A DNA stretch of 21,269 nucleotides from an uncultured Bacilli bacterium (GTDB taxonomy: Bacteria > Bacillota_I > Bacilli_A > RF39 > UBA660): contig CAJTKB010000026.1 in the NCBI GenBank assembly GCA_910576925.1, forward strand, positions 1 to 21,269. Direction: 5' to 3'. The translations under genes and the position numbers were made by a program. Positions 21,154 to 21,269 of this stretch are shown one piece after another. The notes under the pieces were generated by a model. The model worked only from the letters and a program-made list of their open reading frames with translations, was not told the DNA's origin and made no database searches. Positions within the stretch are counted from its first letter, which is position 1, and every line of letters begins with the position of its first letter.

Positions 21154-21269
21154 GTGAGAATAAAAGATAATATATGTTTAAAGGAACTTGAATCATTTAG
21201 ATTTAGATATCAAGAAAATTTGATTTTTCCTACATATAGAAAAGTAATATATAGTGGTAAGCGTAAGGT
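21154..21269 (+). CDS. 5' end of an unrecognised gene, cut by the window edge
   Basis: 38 codons are visible from GTG 21154 (MRIKDNICLKELESFRFRYQ and on), open to the right edge. GAGG (21144-21147) lies 6 bases upstream, which favours this GTG over ATG 21142, whose upstream region has no ribosome site. The peptide is basic and Tyr/Arg-rich with no recognisable motif. The gene is divergent from the coiled-coil protein gene; the interval 21057-21140 is very AT-rich with no clear promoter hexamer pair. Confidence 0.55.
   Translation, partial: MRIKDNICLKELESFRFRYQENLIFPTYRKVIYSGKRK

Overview
The window reads as chromosomal DNA from a very AT-rich, low-GC Gram-positive bacterium. The likely group is an uncultured gut-type member of the Bacilli close to the wall-bearing relatives of Mollicutes. 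Support for this: SepF and DivIVA division proteins, an Ile-type T-box leader, Shine-Dalgarno sites of the GGAGG type, sigma-A-like promoters, LspA, TypA, and almost exclusive use of A/T-ending codons. The lineage is inferred from gene content only. All 20 complete genes fit the standard bacterial code, and none of them ends in TGA.

Region by region. Bases 1-1264 (minus strand) hold three short collagen-like genes; the last one carries a BclA-like C-terminal domain. They are noticeably richer in G and C than the surroundings and contain a 54-base tandem repeat. Bases 1442-2347 encode an unrecognised membrane protein. Bases 2371-3436 form a sepF-divIVA cell-division unit with two candidate promoters. 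A convergent MTA/SAH nucleosidase gene follows (3467-4126, minus). From 4236 a promoter and an isoleucine T-box leader drive a calcium/sodium-type antiporter gene and then ileS. The synthetase is of the eukaryote-like type 2, with a GLHH signature in place of HIGH.

Bases 8658-11422 are a three-gene unit of unknown function bounded by terminators: a membrane-anchored exported protein, a 95-residue protein, and a 519-residue protein with BspA-type leucine-rich repeats. Bases 11453-15812 are a tightly overlapping dnaE-lspA-rluD operon. A small unknown gene (15853-16242, minus) is divergent from typA (16367-18184). The right part holds a single-pass membrane protein (18256-18897), convergent rpmB (bL28), a 602-residue coiled-coil protein with two hydrophobic segments (minus), and the start of an unknown plus-strand gene running off the edge.

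Taken together, sepF, divIVA, ileS, lspA and rluD appear in the same order as in the well-known Firmicutes cluster sepF-ylmG-ylmH-divIVA-ileS-lspA-rluD. Here ylmG and ylmH are absent, and mtnN, the antiporter, the three-gene unknown unit and dnaE sit in between. The least explained items are the collagen-like array, whose sequence modules are cut by the gene boundaries; the antiporter under T-box control; the unknown LRR unit; and dyad symmetries placed over the sepF and rpmB promoters.
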